Positions 1-10,900 of a stretch of DNA of 64,000 nt are shown piece by piece. How positions within the stretch are numbered: position 1 is the stretch's first letter; every line of letters starts with the position of its first letter. This stretch comes from Bog-756 sp963831535 (GTDB taxonomy: Bacteria > Actinomycetota > Acidimicrobiia > Acidimicrobiales > RAAP-2): the NCBI GenBank assembly GCA_963831535.1, contig CAWHQP010000001.1, positions 310,001 to 374,000 on the forward strand, written 5' to 3'. Below the pieces are notes generated by a model that saw only the letters and a list, made by a program, of their open reading frames with translations, had not been told where the DNA came from and did no database searches. The position numbers and the translations under genes were made by a program.

Positions 1-50
1 GGGGTCCCTACCGGTCCGACCCCCTGCTGAGGGCGGACGGGACGACAGGT

Positions 51-1124
51 GTGACCGACACGCAGTCGAAACGATTCGACGACACACCCTTCGTCCGGGC
101 CTGTCGGCGTCTGCCCGTGGACCAGGTACCGGTCTGGTTCATGCGCATGGCCGGCCGGTCGCTCCCCGAGTACCGGGCGGCCCGGGGTCCGGGCAGCATC
201 CTCGACGCCATCGCCCAGCCCGAACTGGTGGCCCGTCTGACCCGCCAGCCCGTCGACCGCTACGGGACCGACGCCGCCATCTTCTTCTCCGACATCGTGG
301 TACCCGTGGCCGCCATCGGCTTCGGGGTCGACGTGGCTCCGGGCACCGGACCCGTGGTGGCCGAGCCCTTCGCCGGGCGCCGGGACCTCCAGCGCCTTCG
401 GCCCCTCGAGCCTGAGATCGACACCCCCTACGTCGTCGAGGCCGTGCGGTTGTTGGTTGCCGAGCTCGAGGTGCCGTTGATCGGGTTCGCCGGCGGGCCG
501 TTCACGGTGGCCAGCTACCTGATCGAAGGTGGCCCGTCCAAGAACTTCACCAAGGTCAAGGCCCTGATGCACGGAGACCGTCAGCTCTGGGACGAGCTGA
601 TGGAACGGCTCGGCAACCTGGCCCTGGCGTCGCTGCGCTCCCAACTGGACGCCGGGGCCACCGCCGTGCAGGTCTTCGACAGCTGGGCGGGAATCCTCAC
701 CCCGGGCCACTACCGCGAGCTGGTGCTACCGGCGACCAAGCGCCTCTTCGCCGAGTTGGAGCGCACCCATCCGGGGACCCCCACCATCCTCTTCGGTGTG
801 GGCACCGGCGAACTGCTGTCCTCCATGGCCACCGCCGGCACCACGGTGGTCGGCGTGGACTGGCGGGTGCCCCTCGATGACGCCCGGCGTCGGGTGGGAC
901 CGGACCTCGCCGTGCAGGGCAATCTCGACCCGGCCCTTTGCCTCGGAAGCTGGGAGGTGGCGGCAGCCGAGACCCGCGAGGTCCTCCGGGCCGCCGGCAA
1001 CCGGCCGGGCCACATCTTCAACCTGGGCCACGGGGTCCTGCCCGAGACCGATCCGGGCATCCTGGAGCAGGTGGTGGAGCTGGTCCACGCCGAGGGCCGT
1101 GCCGGTGTCGGGGGCCCATCATGA
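51..1124 (+). CDS. hemE: Uroporphyrinogen decarboxylase
   Basis: Decarboxylates the four acetate side chains of uroporphyrinogen III to give coproporphyrinogen III, a cytosolic step of haem synthesis. The 357-residue length is normal for HemE. The family signature WFMRMAGRSLPEYR lies near residue 30; RMAGR stands where most members have RQAGR. A catalytic-type Asp follows at FFSD (about residue 81), and the second signature GFAGGPFTVASYLIEGG is near 145-162. The GTG start at 51 is chosen because the conserved N-terminus begins within about 25 residues of it. The stop overlaps the hemH start (ATGA), so translation is probably coupled. The first 50 bases of the window hold no recognisable gene. 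Confidence 0.97.
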   Translation: MTDTQSKRFDDTPFVRACRRLPVDQVPVWFMRMAGRSLPEYRAARGPGSILDAIAQPELVARLTRQPVDRYGTDAAIFFSDIVVPVAAIGFGVDVAPGTGPVVAEPFAGRRDLQRLRPLEPEIDTPYVVEAVRLLVAELEVPLIGFAGGPFTVASYLIEGGPSKNFTKVKALMHGDRQLWDELMERLGNLALASLRSQLDAGATAVQVFDSWAGILTPGHYRELVLPATKRLFAELERTHPGTPTILFGVGTGELLSSMATAGTTVVGVDWRVPLDDARRRVGPDLAVQGNLDPALCLGSWEVAAAETREVLRAAGNRPGHIFNLGHGVLPETDPGILEQVVELVHAEGRAGVGGPS

Positions 1125-2113
1125 CCGGACCGGTAGCGGCGTCGGAGCCACGGCCCGTCGGCGTACTGGTCATGGCCCACGGGACGCCGGCCACACCCGA
1201 GGGCATCGAGTCCTTCTACACAGCCATCCGCCGCGGACGACCCCCCACCCCCGAGCTGTTGGACGAACTGGTCGGCCGCTACCGGGCCATCGGTGGCACC
1301 TCACCCCTGACCCGGCGGACGACGGCACAGGTGGACGGACTGGCCGTGGCGCTCGACGACGTCGCTCCCGGGCGGTTCGTGGTCCGTTACGGGACGAAGT
1401 ATGTCCAGCCCTCCATCGAGGAGGGCGTGACCGCCCTGGGCGGGGCCGGGGTCGGTCGGGTGGTCGGCATCGTCCTCACCCCCCACCAGTCGTCCCTCGG
1501 TTCCGGCGAGTACTTCCGCCGGGCCGAGGCGGCGGCGGCATCGGCCGATCCACCTCTCGAGCTGACCGCAGTCCCCTCCTGGCACCGGGCCGACGGGTTC
1601 GCCCGCCTCCTGGCCGACCGGACGGCCGCCTGCCTGGCCTCACTGACACCGACCGAGCGCGTGAAGGTGGCCGTGTTCTTCACGGCCCACAGCCTTCCCC
1701 TCCGGGTGGTGGCCGAAGGTGACCCCTACCCCGACCAGGTGGCCGAGTCGGCCGCCGACATCGCCACCCTGCTCGACCTGGATGCCCGGCCCGGGCTGAG
1801 CTGGGCCGTGGCCTGGCAGAGCGCGGGCAGAACGGCCGACCCGTGGATCGGTCCCGACCTGCTGGAGGAGATACGCAGGGTGGCGGCCGCCGGCGCCACC
1901 GCCGTCGTGGTGTGCCCGGTCGGGTTCGTGTCGGACCATCTGGAGGTGCTCTACGACCTCGACATCGAAGCGGACCAGGTGGCCCGGTCGGCCGGCGTGC
2001 CCTTGTTCCGGACCCCGTCGCTCAACGACGACCCGCGCTTCCTCGGAGTGCTGGCCGACGTGGTCCGCCGGGCCGCCGCCGACGGCACCGGTCCCCCCAA
2101 CCTGTCCCGATGA
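1121..2113 (+). CDS. hemH: Ferrochelatase (coproporphyrin or protoporphyrin)
   Basis: Inserts Fe2+ into the porphyrin macrocycle. It has 330 residues. Family landmarks are the N-terminal MAHGTPATPEGIESFY region, the AHSLP motif around residue 190 and the GFVSDHLEVLYDLDIEA block near 270, which carries conserved His and Glu. I see no C-terminal cysteine cluster of the kind that binds [2Fe-2S] in some actinobacterial ferrochelatases. The start overlaps the hemE stop (ATGA) and its own stop overlaps the hemY start (ATGA), giving a tight hemE-hemH-hemY operon. In Actinobacteria this enzyme usually acts on coproporphyrin III, so CpfC would be the modern name; the sequence alone does not prove which substrate is used. 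Confidence 0.95.
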   Translation: MTGPVAASEPRPVGVLVMAHGTPATPEGIESFYTAIRRGRPPTPELLDELVGRYRAIGGTSPLTRRTTAQVDGLAVALDDVAPGRFVVRYGTKYVQPSIEEGVTALGGAGVGRVVGIVLTPHQSSLGSGEYFRRAEAAAASADPPLELTAVPSWHRADGFARLLADRTAACLASLTPTERVKVAVFFTAHSLPLRVVAEGDPYPDQVAESAADIATLLDLDARPGLSWAVAWQSAGRTADPWIGPDLLEEIRRVAAAGATAVVVCPVGFVSDHLEVLYDLDIEADQVARSAGVPLFRTPSLNDDPRFLGVLADVVRRAAADGTGPPNLSR

Positions 2114-3639
2114 GCTCGCCCGGGTCGGGGTCGCCGTCTCGACCCAGCGTCGCCGTGGTCGGCGGGGGGATCGCCGGCCTGGCCGCCGCATGGGAGTTGG
2201 TGGCCGAGGACCGGGGGACCGCTCCCGAGGTGGTCGTCTTCGAGGCCGACGACCGCTTCGGCGGCAAGCTCAGGTCCGAGACCTTCGGCGAACGGCGGGT
2301 CGACGTGGCCGCCGACGCCTTCCTGGCCCGCCGACCGGAGGCCACCGAGCTGTGCGGTGAGTTGGGCCTGACCGACGACCTGATCCCGGTCGGGGCCTCG
2401 GGGGCGTCGGTGTGGGCCCGGGGTCGGCTGCGGCCGATGCCCGCCGGCCTCAACCTCGGTGTGCCCACCCGCTGGTGGCCACTGGCGCGATCGGGCATCC
2501 TCGGGCCGACCGAGTCGGCCCGGGTTCTGCGGGATCTGGTCGTGCCCCATCTGGGCACCGGGCAGACTTTCGGCGACCAAACCGTCGGCGAGATCGTCGG
2601 CTCCCGGCTGGGGCGACCTGTCGTGGACCGCCTGGCCGATCCCCTCATCGGGGGGATCAACGCCGGGAACGTCGATGAGCTCAGCGCGGCCACGACGTTC
2701 CCGGTGCTGATCGCCGCGTCGCACCGGTCGGGGAGCCTGATGCGCCGGCTGGGTGGGGCCCTCAGCGCTGCCACCCGTTCAGGTCCCGGACCGGGGACCC
2801 CGGTCTTCTGGTCACTGGTCGACAGCACCGCCAGTCTGGTCGATTCCCTCGTCGAGGCGCTCGCCGCCCGGGGTGTCGCCTTCCGTCCCGGGACACCGGT
2901 GGAGGCCGTGGACCGCGTCACCGGGGGGCCCGGGGCAGGCGTCCGGTGGCGGGTGACCCCCGGGCCGACGGGCGCATCTCCTGACCGTCCTGAGTTCGAT
3001 GGGCTGATCCTGGCCGCTCCCGCCCCCCGGACCGCGGTGCTGCTCGCACCCCACGCCCCGATCGCCGCGGGCCTGTTGAGCTCGGTCCGCTATGCCTCGG
3101 TCGGGGTGGTTACGCTCTCGCTCCCGCAGGGATCGGTTCCCGCACCGCTCGTGGGAACGGGTTTTCTGGTTCCCCGGACGTCGCCCGTGGGCGGCCGGCC
3201 CGCCCTGACCACCGGGTGTACCTACCTCGACCGCAAGTGGCCCCACCTGGCCCGACCGGCTGATCGGCTGATCCGGGTATCCGTCGGGCGGTTCGGCGAC
3301 GACCGGTTGGCCTCCCTCGACGACCGCGGGGTGACAGCCGCCGTCCTCGCCGAGCTGCAGGAACTCATCGGAGTCCGGGCCGAGCCCCTCGACGCCATGG
3401 TGACCCGATGGATCGACGCCTTCCCGCAGTTCGAGGTGGGCCACCTGATCAAGGTGGGCCGCATCGAGGAGGACCTGGCCGAGATGGCCGGGCTGGCCGT
3501 GGCCGGCGCCGCCCTCCGGGGCGTGGGCATCCCGGCCTGCATCGGGAGCGGCCGTTCGGCTGCCCGCCGGGTGCTGACCTCGCTGGCCGCAGCATCGCAC
3601 GCCGGCATGCCGTCCGCTGGCTCTCCGCCGGGGCCATGA
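2110..3639 (+). CDS. hemY: Coproporphyrinogen/protoporphyrinogen oxidase (HemY type, FAD)
   Basis: A 509-residue FAD-dependent oxidase that aromatises the porphyrinogen ring. The dinucleotide-binding motif VAVVGGGIAGLAAAWEL occupies about residues 14-30 and is followed by FEADDRFGGKLRSE, as in the monoamine-oxidase/HemY superfamily. The C-terminus has the second FAD-contact segment, GLAVAGAALRGVGIPACIGSG. Together with hemH directly upstream and hemE before it, this fits the Gram-positive coproporphyrin-dependent route, where the protein would be CgoX. No chdC/hemQ, the last enzyme of that route, is in the window. ATG at 2110 overlaps the hemH stop; the stop overlaps the lnt start by ATGA. 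Confidence 0.93.
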   Translation: MSSPGSGSPSRPSVAVVGGGIAGLAAAWELVAEDRGTAPEVVVFEADDRFGGKLRSETFGERRVDVAADAFLARRPEATELCGELGLTDDLIPVGASGASVWARGRLRPMPAGLNLGVPTRWWPLARSGILGPTESARVLRDLVVPHLGTGQTFGDQTVGEIVGSRLGRPVVDRLADPLIGGINAGNVDELSAATTFPVLIAASHRSGSLMRRLGGALSAATRSGPGPGTPVFWSLVDSTASLVDSLVEALAARGVAFRPGTPVEAVDRVTGGPGAGVRWRVTPGPTGASPDRPEFDGLILAAPAPRTAVLLAPHAPIAAGLLSSVRYASVGVVTLSLPQGSVPAPLVGTGFLVPRTSPVGGRPALTTGCTYLDRKWPHLARPADRLIRVSVGRFGDDRLASLDDRGVTAAVLAELQELIGVRAEPLDAMVTRWIDAFPQFEVGHLIKVGRIEEDLAEMAGLAVAGAALRGVGIPACIGSGRSAARRVLTSLAAASHAGMPSAGSPPGP

Positions 3640-5331
3640 ACGCACCGGTCTCCCCGGTGCCCTCGACCACGACCGACGACCGGCCGGACACACCCCGATG
3701 GCGTCCGTCCCGGATCACCATGACCGCGTCCGGGGGGCGGGTGACGCCCCGACCCGGGCGGGTGGTCATCCCCGCCGTCGCCTCCGGCGTCGGCCTCGCC
3801 CTCTCCCTCCCCCCGTGGGGCTGGTGGGTACTGGCCTTTCCGGCGGCCGGGCTGCTCTGGTGGCGTCTCGGCGGTCTTCGGCCCCGGACCCGGTTGTGGG
3901 CGGGCTGGGTGGCCGGATTGGGGCTGTACGTCCCCGGGCTCTTCTGGGCCCGCTCCTTCACCCTGCCCGGGGCGCTGGTACTGATGGCGGTGGAGGCCGC
4001 CTTCGTGGCGGTGGCCTGCCTGGTGGTGCCGTCCGGACCCGTGGTGGCCCGGATGATGGCGTTCCCCGCCGCTCTCACCCTGGCCGAGGCGGCCCGGATG
4101 CGGTGGCCGTTCGGGGGCCTGCCCATCGGCGGTGTGTTCCTCGGCCAGGCCGACGGACCGGTCCTCGGGTTGGCCCGCCTCGGCGGACCGCTCGGCCTCA
4201 CCATCGCCGTCTACCTGGGTGGGGCCGGCCTGGCCGCCGTGACGGCGGCGGGCATGGCCGCGGCCCGGGATGCCACCCGGGTCCGGGCGTTCGCACGCGT
4301 CGACCCCGTTCCGGATGGTGATCGGGTGGGCCTGATGGCCGGGGCGGTGGCCGGTCTCGGTCCCCTCGTGATCTCGGGAGGGGTGGCGCTGATGATCGTG
4401 GTCCTGGCCGTGGCCGCGGCCGACCATGCCCCGGACGGCGGCCCGGCGCTCGGCACGGTGTCGGCGGCCGCGGTGCAGGGGGGTGGCGCCCGCGGCTACT
4501 CCAAGTCCCAGATCAACCCGGCTGTCGTACTGGCCGCCCAGGTGGCCGAGACACCGCGTCCTCGCCCAGCAGGACCGAGGCACGGCGCCCCAGCTGGTGC
4601 TGTGGCCCGAGGACGTGGTGTCCCTCGACACCATCCTGGCCGACTCCCCCGCCGAGGACGTACTGTCCGCGCTGGCCCGCTCCCTGCACACGACCCTGGT
4701 GGTGGGGGTGACCGAGACCGTCTCGACCACCGCCTTCCGCAACGAGATCGTGGCTTTCGGTCCGGACGGGGCGCTGGTGGCCCGCTTCGAGAAGGTGCAC
4801 CGGGTACCGTTCGGCGAATACGTGCCCTACCGGAGCTTCTTCGCCCACCTGGGCAACCTCTCGGGCGTCCCCCGCGACGCCATACCCGGAACCGGGACGG
4901 GACTGCTCGACACACCGGCCGCCCCTCTCGGGGCCATGGTCTCCTACGAGGTCTTCTATGCCGACCGGGGTCGGGACCCGGTCCGGCACGGCGCCCAACT
5001 GCTCATCGTCCCCACCAACACGTCGTCCTACGCCACCGCCCAGGTACCCACCCAGGAGATCGCCGCCTCGATCATCCAGGCCGTCCAGCAGGGCCGGGAC
5101 CTGCTCCAGGCCTCACCCACCGGCTACAGCGCCGCCATCACCAACCGGGGTCGACTCCTCCAGCGTTCGGTGCTCGGGGCACCCCAGATCGTGGCCGCCA
5201 CCCTGTCCCGGCGGGACGGCTGGACGGTCTACGTCCGCTTCGGCGACCTCCTCCCCCTGGTCCTGGCCGGGGCCGCCCTGGCCGGTGGGTGGGTGGTGGC
5301 CGGGCGGAGCCGTCGGCGGGCCTACTCGTAA
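3636..5331 (+). CDS. lnt: Apolipoprotein N-acyltransferase homologue; one frame break; nucleophile Cys replaced by Ser
   Basis: A membrane protein with an N-terminal bundle of about six to seven hydrophobic segments and a C-terminal nitrilase domain, the Lnt architecture; Lnt adds a third acyl chain to lipoproteins. The reading frame shifts by one extra base near 4551-4556; removing it gives 564 residues and joins VAET to RVLAQQDRG. Nitrilase landmarks are the Glu of LWPEDVV (codon at 4609) and the Lys of FEKVHRVPFGEY (codon at 4792). Where Lnt has its acyl-accepting Cys (CYE), this protein reads SYEVFY (codon 4942-4944, tcc), so classical activity is doubtful. Start overlaps the hemY stop. 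It converges on the HAD gene with a 10-bp overlap. Confidence 0.85.
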
Positions 5332-5816
5332 TACCCCGAGTGGATGTACACGCAGGGGATCCCTTCGGCGTGGAACATGGCGAAGTTGTTGGGATCGTCC
5401 TCGAAGGCCAGCCGGAGGTCGAATCCGTAGGAGCGGAGCTCGTCCACGCTGTCCCGCTTGAACCAGGTCACCTGCGAGTAGTCCCCACGGGACCGCATCA
5501 CCAACAGGTCCCACCGCAGCCCGTAGCGCTCCAGCCAGGCCAGTGTCTGGGGTTGGACACGCATGGGGCGACCGGTAAGCAAGACGACCTGCAGCCGGGG
5601 GTCGAGCAGTTCCAGTACCCGCACCAGTTCCCCGATGATGGGATCGTCACCGCAGGCCTCGAAGAAGGCGTCCCAGTCCCGCCGGCCCCGTTCGATGAAG
5701 TGTTGGCGACCCACGGCGTCCGACAGCACGCCGTCCACGTCGAAGACCACGGCCTCGCCCGGCGTGTCGACCGGCCCGTTCCTCCAGGCCCAGTTGGGCG
5801 GGCCGGACGCCCTCAC
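5322..5816 (-). CDS. HAD-superfamily hydrolase, small
   Basis: A 164-residue protein with the haloacid dehalogenase signature: motif I DVDGVLSD (about residues 25-32, two Asp), motif II LLTGRP (about 79-84) and an acidic FEDDPN motif III near 139. The cap is small, resembling the phosphatase half of polynucleotide-kinase-like or LNS2-like proteins. Substrate is unknown. The GTG start overlaps the acetyl-CoA synthetase stop by GTGA, so the two genes are probably co-translated. A metabolite phosphatase or repair role beside acs is possible but is only inference. Confidence 0.85.
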   Translation of the reverse strand: MRASGPPNWAWRNGPVDTPGEAVVFDVDGVLSDAVGRQHFIERGRRDWDAFFEACGDDPIIGELVRVLELLDPRLQVVLLTGRPMRVQPQTLAWLERYGLRWDLLVMRSRGDYSQVTWFKRDSVDELRSYGFDLRLAFEDDPNNFAMFHAEGIPCVYIHSGYYE

Positions 5817-7853
5817 TCGTCTTGGGGCGACGTCGCGGCCAGACGTCGGATCTCGTCCACCACCGTCGGGTCGGCCAGCGTGGTGGTGTCACCGAGCACG
5901 CGGCCGTCGGCCACGTCGCGCAGCAGGCGCCGCATGATCTTCCCGCTCCGCGTCTTCGGGAGCTCGTCGGTGAACACGACAGTCCTCGGCCTGGCGATGG
6001 GTCCGATCTTCTCGGCCACGTGGCGGCGGAGGGCCTGACCCTTTTCGTCGTCGGGGGCACCGGCATCAGCCGCGGAGGGTGACGAAGGCCACGATGGCCT
6101 GACCCGAGGTGGGGTCGGAGGCTCCGACCACGGCCGACTCGGCCACGCTCGGGTGGTCGACGAGGGCCGACTCCACCTCGGTGGTCGAGATGCGGTGGCC
6201 CGAGACGTTCATCACGTCGTCCACCCGGCCCAGCAGCCAGAGATAGCCGTCGTCGTCGATCTTGGCCCCGTCCCCGGCGAAGTACCGACCGGTGAAGCGG
6301 CTCCAATAGGTGTCCCGGTAGCGCTCGGGGTCCCCGTAGATGCCCCGGAGCATGGAGGGCCAGGGGCGGGTCAGGGTGAGGTAGCCGCCGCCCCTGTCCA
6401 CCCGGTTCCCCTCCTCGTCGACCACCTCGGCGCCGATGCCGGGAAGGGGGAAGGTGGCCGAACCCGGCTTGGTTTCGGTGAGGCCGGGCAGCGGGGCGAT
6501 CATGATGGCCCCGGTCTCGGTCTGCCACCAGGTGTCCACCACCGGGCAGTGACCGCCGCCGATGGTGGTCGAGTACCACATCCAGGCCTCCGGGTTGATG
6601 GGCTCGCCCACCGAGCCCAACACCCGCAGCGACGACAGGTCGTGGCCCTCGGGGTACTCGGTGCCCCACTTCATGAAGGTGCGGATGGCCGTGGGCGCGC
6701 AGTAGAGGATGGTGACCCCGTAGCGCTCGACGATCGACCACCAGCGGTCCCGATCAGGGAAGTCCGGGGTGCCCTCGTACATGACCGAGGTGGCCCCGTT
6801 GGCCAGCGGGCCGTAGACGATGTAGCTGTGGCCGGTGACCCAGCCGATGTCGGCGGCGCACCAGTAGACGTCCCGCTCGGGATGGAGGTCGAAGACGGCG
6901 CGGTGGGTGAAGGCCACCTGGGTGAGGTAGCCGCCCGTCGTGTGCATGATTCCCTTGGGGGCGGCCGTGGTGCCGGAGGTGTACAGGATGAAGAGGAGGT
7001 CCTCGGCAGCCATGTGCTCGGGTTCGCAGACATCGGCGGGAGCTCCACCGGCCGCGCTGTCCTCGCCGCTCAGCAACTCGTGCCACCAGTGGTCCCGACC
7101 GGACTGCATGGCTGGGGTGAGCGTGGCATCGTCACTGCTGATCCGGCGGGCCACCACCACATGGTCCACGCAGGGCGACTCCGACACGGCCACGTCCACG
7201 TTAGCCTTGAGCCCCGCCGGCGCCCCCCGACGGAAGCCACCGTCGGCGGTCACCACCACCCGGGCCTGGGCGTCAAGGATGCGGTCGCGCAACGCATCGG
7301 ACGAGAACCCGCCGAACACCACCGAGTGCACGGCCCCGATGCGGGTGCAGGCCAGCATGGTCACTACCAGCTCGGGGATCATGGGCATGTAGACGGCCAC
7401 CCGGTCACCCCGCTCCACGCCGAGCCCGCGTAGGACGTTGGCGAAGCGGGATACGTCGACGAGCAGCTGGGCGTAGGTGATGGTGGCGGTGTCACCCGGC
7501 TCGCCCTCCCAGTGGAAGGCGACGGTGTCACCCCGCCCGGCGGCAACGTGACGGTCGAGGCAGTTGTACGACACGTTGAGGGTCCCACCGTCGAACCACC
7601 GGGCGAAGGGGAGGTCCCAGGCCAGAACCGTGTCCCAGGTGCGGAACCAGTCGAGGGAACCGGCCTGCTCGGCCCAGAATCCGGTCCAGTCGGCCTCCGC
7701 CCGCTCGTAGATCCCGGCGTCCCCCATGACCGCCTGCGCCGCAAAGGCGTCGGTAGGGGGGAACACCCGTTCCTCGGTGAAGTAGTCCTCGATGGTGGCT
7801 GCCGTCGGTGCCAACGCCCTCCCGGTGGATCCCCCTGCGGTCTGCTCGGCCAT
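5813..7853 (-). CDS. acs: Acetyl-CoA synthetase (AMP-forming), one frame break
   Basis: Activates acetate to acetyl-CoA through acetyl-AMP. Corrected length is 679 residues, slightly over the usual 650. The AMP-binding core YTSGTTAAPKGIMHT lies around residue 290, WWQTETG near 440, and the C-terminal domain carries PKTRSGKIMRR, with the catalytic, acetylation-regulated Lys. As sequenced, the frame stops at 6066. An extra base at 6070-6071 explains this: deleting it continues the protein through ADAGAPDDEKGQALRRH into the C-terminal domain at 5813. The downstream HAD gene overlaps its stop. It is divergent from the DUF2156 gene, with 125 bp between. Confidence 0.93.
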
Positions 7854-7963
7854 GACTCCCCTGTTCGTATCGCGCTGACCAGGGAGAACATCCCGGTCCG
7901 CCGACGGCGGCCGGGCGAGTGGGCCCTCCGCCGTCGTGCTTCAGCCTACCGGCGGTGGGCCTC

Positions 7964-7969
7964 TACGAT
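7964..7969 (+). promoter_or_regulatory. Putative -10 element TACGAT
   Basis: TACGAT fits the actinobacterial TAnnnT -10 pattern and ends 9 nt before the GTG start at 7979, so the transcript would be nearly leaderless. The same hexamer occurs before rex. No convincing -35 is visible. Confidence 0.3.
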
Positions 7970-7978
7970 GGAGGGGCC

Positions 7979-10900
7979 GTGCGTGCGACCACCCAATCGT
8001 CCAGCCCGATCGACCTGGAAGACCTGAGGAAGAGCGCCGTGGCACCCCGGTTCACCGCCGAGCCCGGGGCCGCCCGGGTGGATGTACCCCTCGGACGGCG
8101 GGTCATGGTGGTCAGCGACCTCCTGCTCACGCCCGACGCCACCGCCTCGACTCTGGCCGTCACCGCCCAGCTGGCCCGGGCCCTCGACACCTGGGACGGA
8201 CCGGGGATCCTCATCATCGCCGGGAATCTCTTCGACCTCTCCGGCTGTGCCGCACCGTTGGTCGAGGCCCGACGCTCGATCGAGGCCCACCCGGCCCTGG
8301 AACGGGCGCTCAACCGGTTCCTCACCGTGGACGAGCGGCGGGTGATCCGCCAGACCGGAACCCACGAGCCGGGCTACGACACCGACCCCGACGCCGTGGC
8401 CAGCATCGCCGCCCGGGGGGTGGAGCAGGCCGGGCCGGTGGACCTCCACCTCCGCACCACCACCGGGACCCGGGTGGTCCGGGTCGAACCGGGTGAGCAT
8501 GCCTATGCCGCCGGGGGCACCGGGTCCGAGTCCGAGTTCGACCCGGCGGCCGACGCCAAGCCCGGTGCCGTCGGCCACTCCCCCGTGGCCCGGGACTGGC
8601 GGACGCTGGCCGCCCAGTCCAGCGAGGAGGCCCCGTGGCTGGCCGGCCTCAACCGCCTGAGCGACCCGTCGGCCCTGTCCCGGTTCGTGGTGTCCCGTAC
8701 GCTCTACCGACGACTGGGCCGCTACGCGTGGTGGCTGCTGGTGCCCTTCGTCGTAGCCGGCCTGCTGCGGGTGGCGGTGACCCCGTGGGTCTCGGGTCAT
8801 CTCGGATCGGGGATCACCGCCCGGGCCATCCGCCACGCCCATACCGCAGACCTCGGGGACCAGCTGGTCATCGCCGGCCTCGTCTCTCTGGTCGTCATGG
8901 TGGTGCTGGCCCTGGTCCTCGGTCTCCTGAGTCGCCGCATGTGGTCGATCCTTGGGGGTGGAGCCCTCGGGACGGTCCAGTCCGAGGTCGGGCGCCAACG
9001 ATGCGGCCCGGGACGCGGCCCGCCGCCTGGTCGGCCGGGGCTACGCCGGCCTGATCACGGCGGCCACGTTCCAATCGGAGCTCACCCACCTCGGGGTGGG
9101 CTTCTACGCCAACGTGGGCGCCACCGCCGAGGTGGTGGAGGAGCACCGGGGCCGCCTCGGACTGCCGCCGGTCTTCCTCCCGAACCAGCGGGTGAGCTGG
9201 GTGGAGCTCGAGACCGGGGCCGAGCTCCACGTCCGGATGCTCCTGGCCCGCAACGAGCTCCGGTCGCCCAACGTCCTGGAGCGGGTGGTCGAGCCGGGGC
9301 GGGAACGAGCGGAGCCTGCACCCGTCGCTGGTGGCGTCCTTCCCGATGGGCCAGTCGTGGCCTCCGGCGCCCGATCTCCGCCAGGCCCACCGCCGGACCC
9401 GCCGGGTGCGCCGCTGGGCCTCGGCCGCCATCCTCTTCGCCGGCATCGTCGACCTGCTCGACGCCATCACCCCGCCCCTCCGGGGCCGTCTCCACGTGGT
9501 GCTCGAGTTCCTCCCTCTCCGGGCCAGCGTGGCGGCCGGCGCCCTCATCGCCATGGCCGGTCTGGCCCTCGTGGCCCTGGGCCGGGGGATCCTCCGCGGC
9601 CAGCGCCGGGCCTGGCGGGTGGCCGTCGTCCTCCTCGCCGGGACCATCGTCCTCCACCTCATCGCCGGCGCCGACGTCGAGGAGTCGCTGTTCGCGTTGG
9701 CCGTGCTGGTACTGCTCCTGGTCAACCGGCGGGATTTCCAGGCCGCGTCGGACTGGTCCTCGCTGCGGTCGGCCCTGGTCGCCCTGGGCGTGGGCGTGGT
9801 CGGGATCACCCTGCTGACCGCGGCGTCCATCGAACTGTTCATCCACATCGGCCACCACCACCACTCCCACATCCCGTGGTGGACGGCCCTGTGGGCGGTT
9901 TCCGAACGCCTGGTCGGCATCCAGACCGTGCCCCTTCCCCAGAGAGCCGACCGATTCCTGGCCCCGGCCCTCCTGGCCATCGGGCTCACCATCGTGGCCA
10001 TCGCCCTGTTCCTTCTGACCCGGCCGGTGGTGGACCGCCGCCTCACCTCGGGCCGGACCGCCGAGTTCCGGGCCCGGGACATCGTGCGGCGGCACGGTGT
10101 CTCGACCCTCGACTACTTCGCCCTCCGGTCGGACAAGAAGTGGTTCTTCCACCGGGACAGCCTGGTGGCCTACGCCGTCTACGGTGGCGTGTGCCTGATC
10201 TCCCCGGACCCCATCGGTCCGCGCAACGAGCGCGAGCAGGTGTGGGGAGCGTTCCGCAGGTTTGCCGACAGCCACGGCTGGGTCCCCTCGGTAATGGGCG
10301 CGGGCGAGGACTGGCTGCCCGTGTACCGAGATTCGGGCATGCACCACATCTACCTGGGCGACGAGGCGGTCGTCCGGGTGCAGTCGTTCTCACTGGCGGG
10401 CGGGACCATGAAAGGCCTCCGCCAGGCCCACAACCGAATCAAGAAGTACGGCTATACGGCCACCTTCCACGATCCCGCCCACCTCGATCCGTCGCTCTCG
10501 GCCGAGCTCACCGCCCTCATGAGCCTCAGCCGCCAGGGCGAGCACGAGCGGGGCTTCTCCATGATGCTCGGCCGGGTGTTCGACCCCCGGGACACCGGCC
10601 TCCTGCTCGCCGTGGTGCGCGGGCCGGACGGGAAGGCCGCGGCCATGTGTCAGTTCGTCCCCGCCCCGGGAATCAGCGGCTACTCACTGGACCTGATGCG
10701 GCGGGACCCGGCCGACCACCCCAACGGACTGTTGGACTTCGCCCTCGTCTCGACCATCGAGCACCTGCGGGACGGCGGGTACCAGGGTCTCAGCCTCAAC
10801 TTCGCCACCTTGCGCTCCACCCTGTCCGGCGACAAGGGCGACGGCACCATGCAACGGGCCGAGCGGTGGTTCTTGAAGAGGCTGTCGAGCTTCGCCCAGA

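Noticed and set aside
4540..4570. Programmed ribosomal frameshifting in lnt and the other broken genes
   Set aside because: There is no shared slippery heptamer, stop context or downstream structure; the sites are varied and in unrelated genes, so sequencing insertions are simpler.
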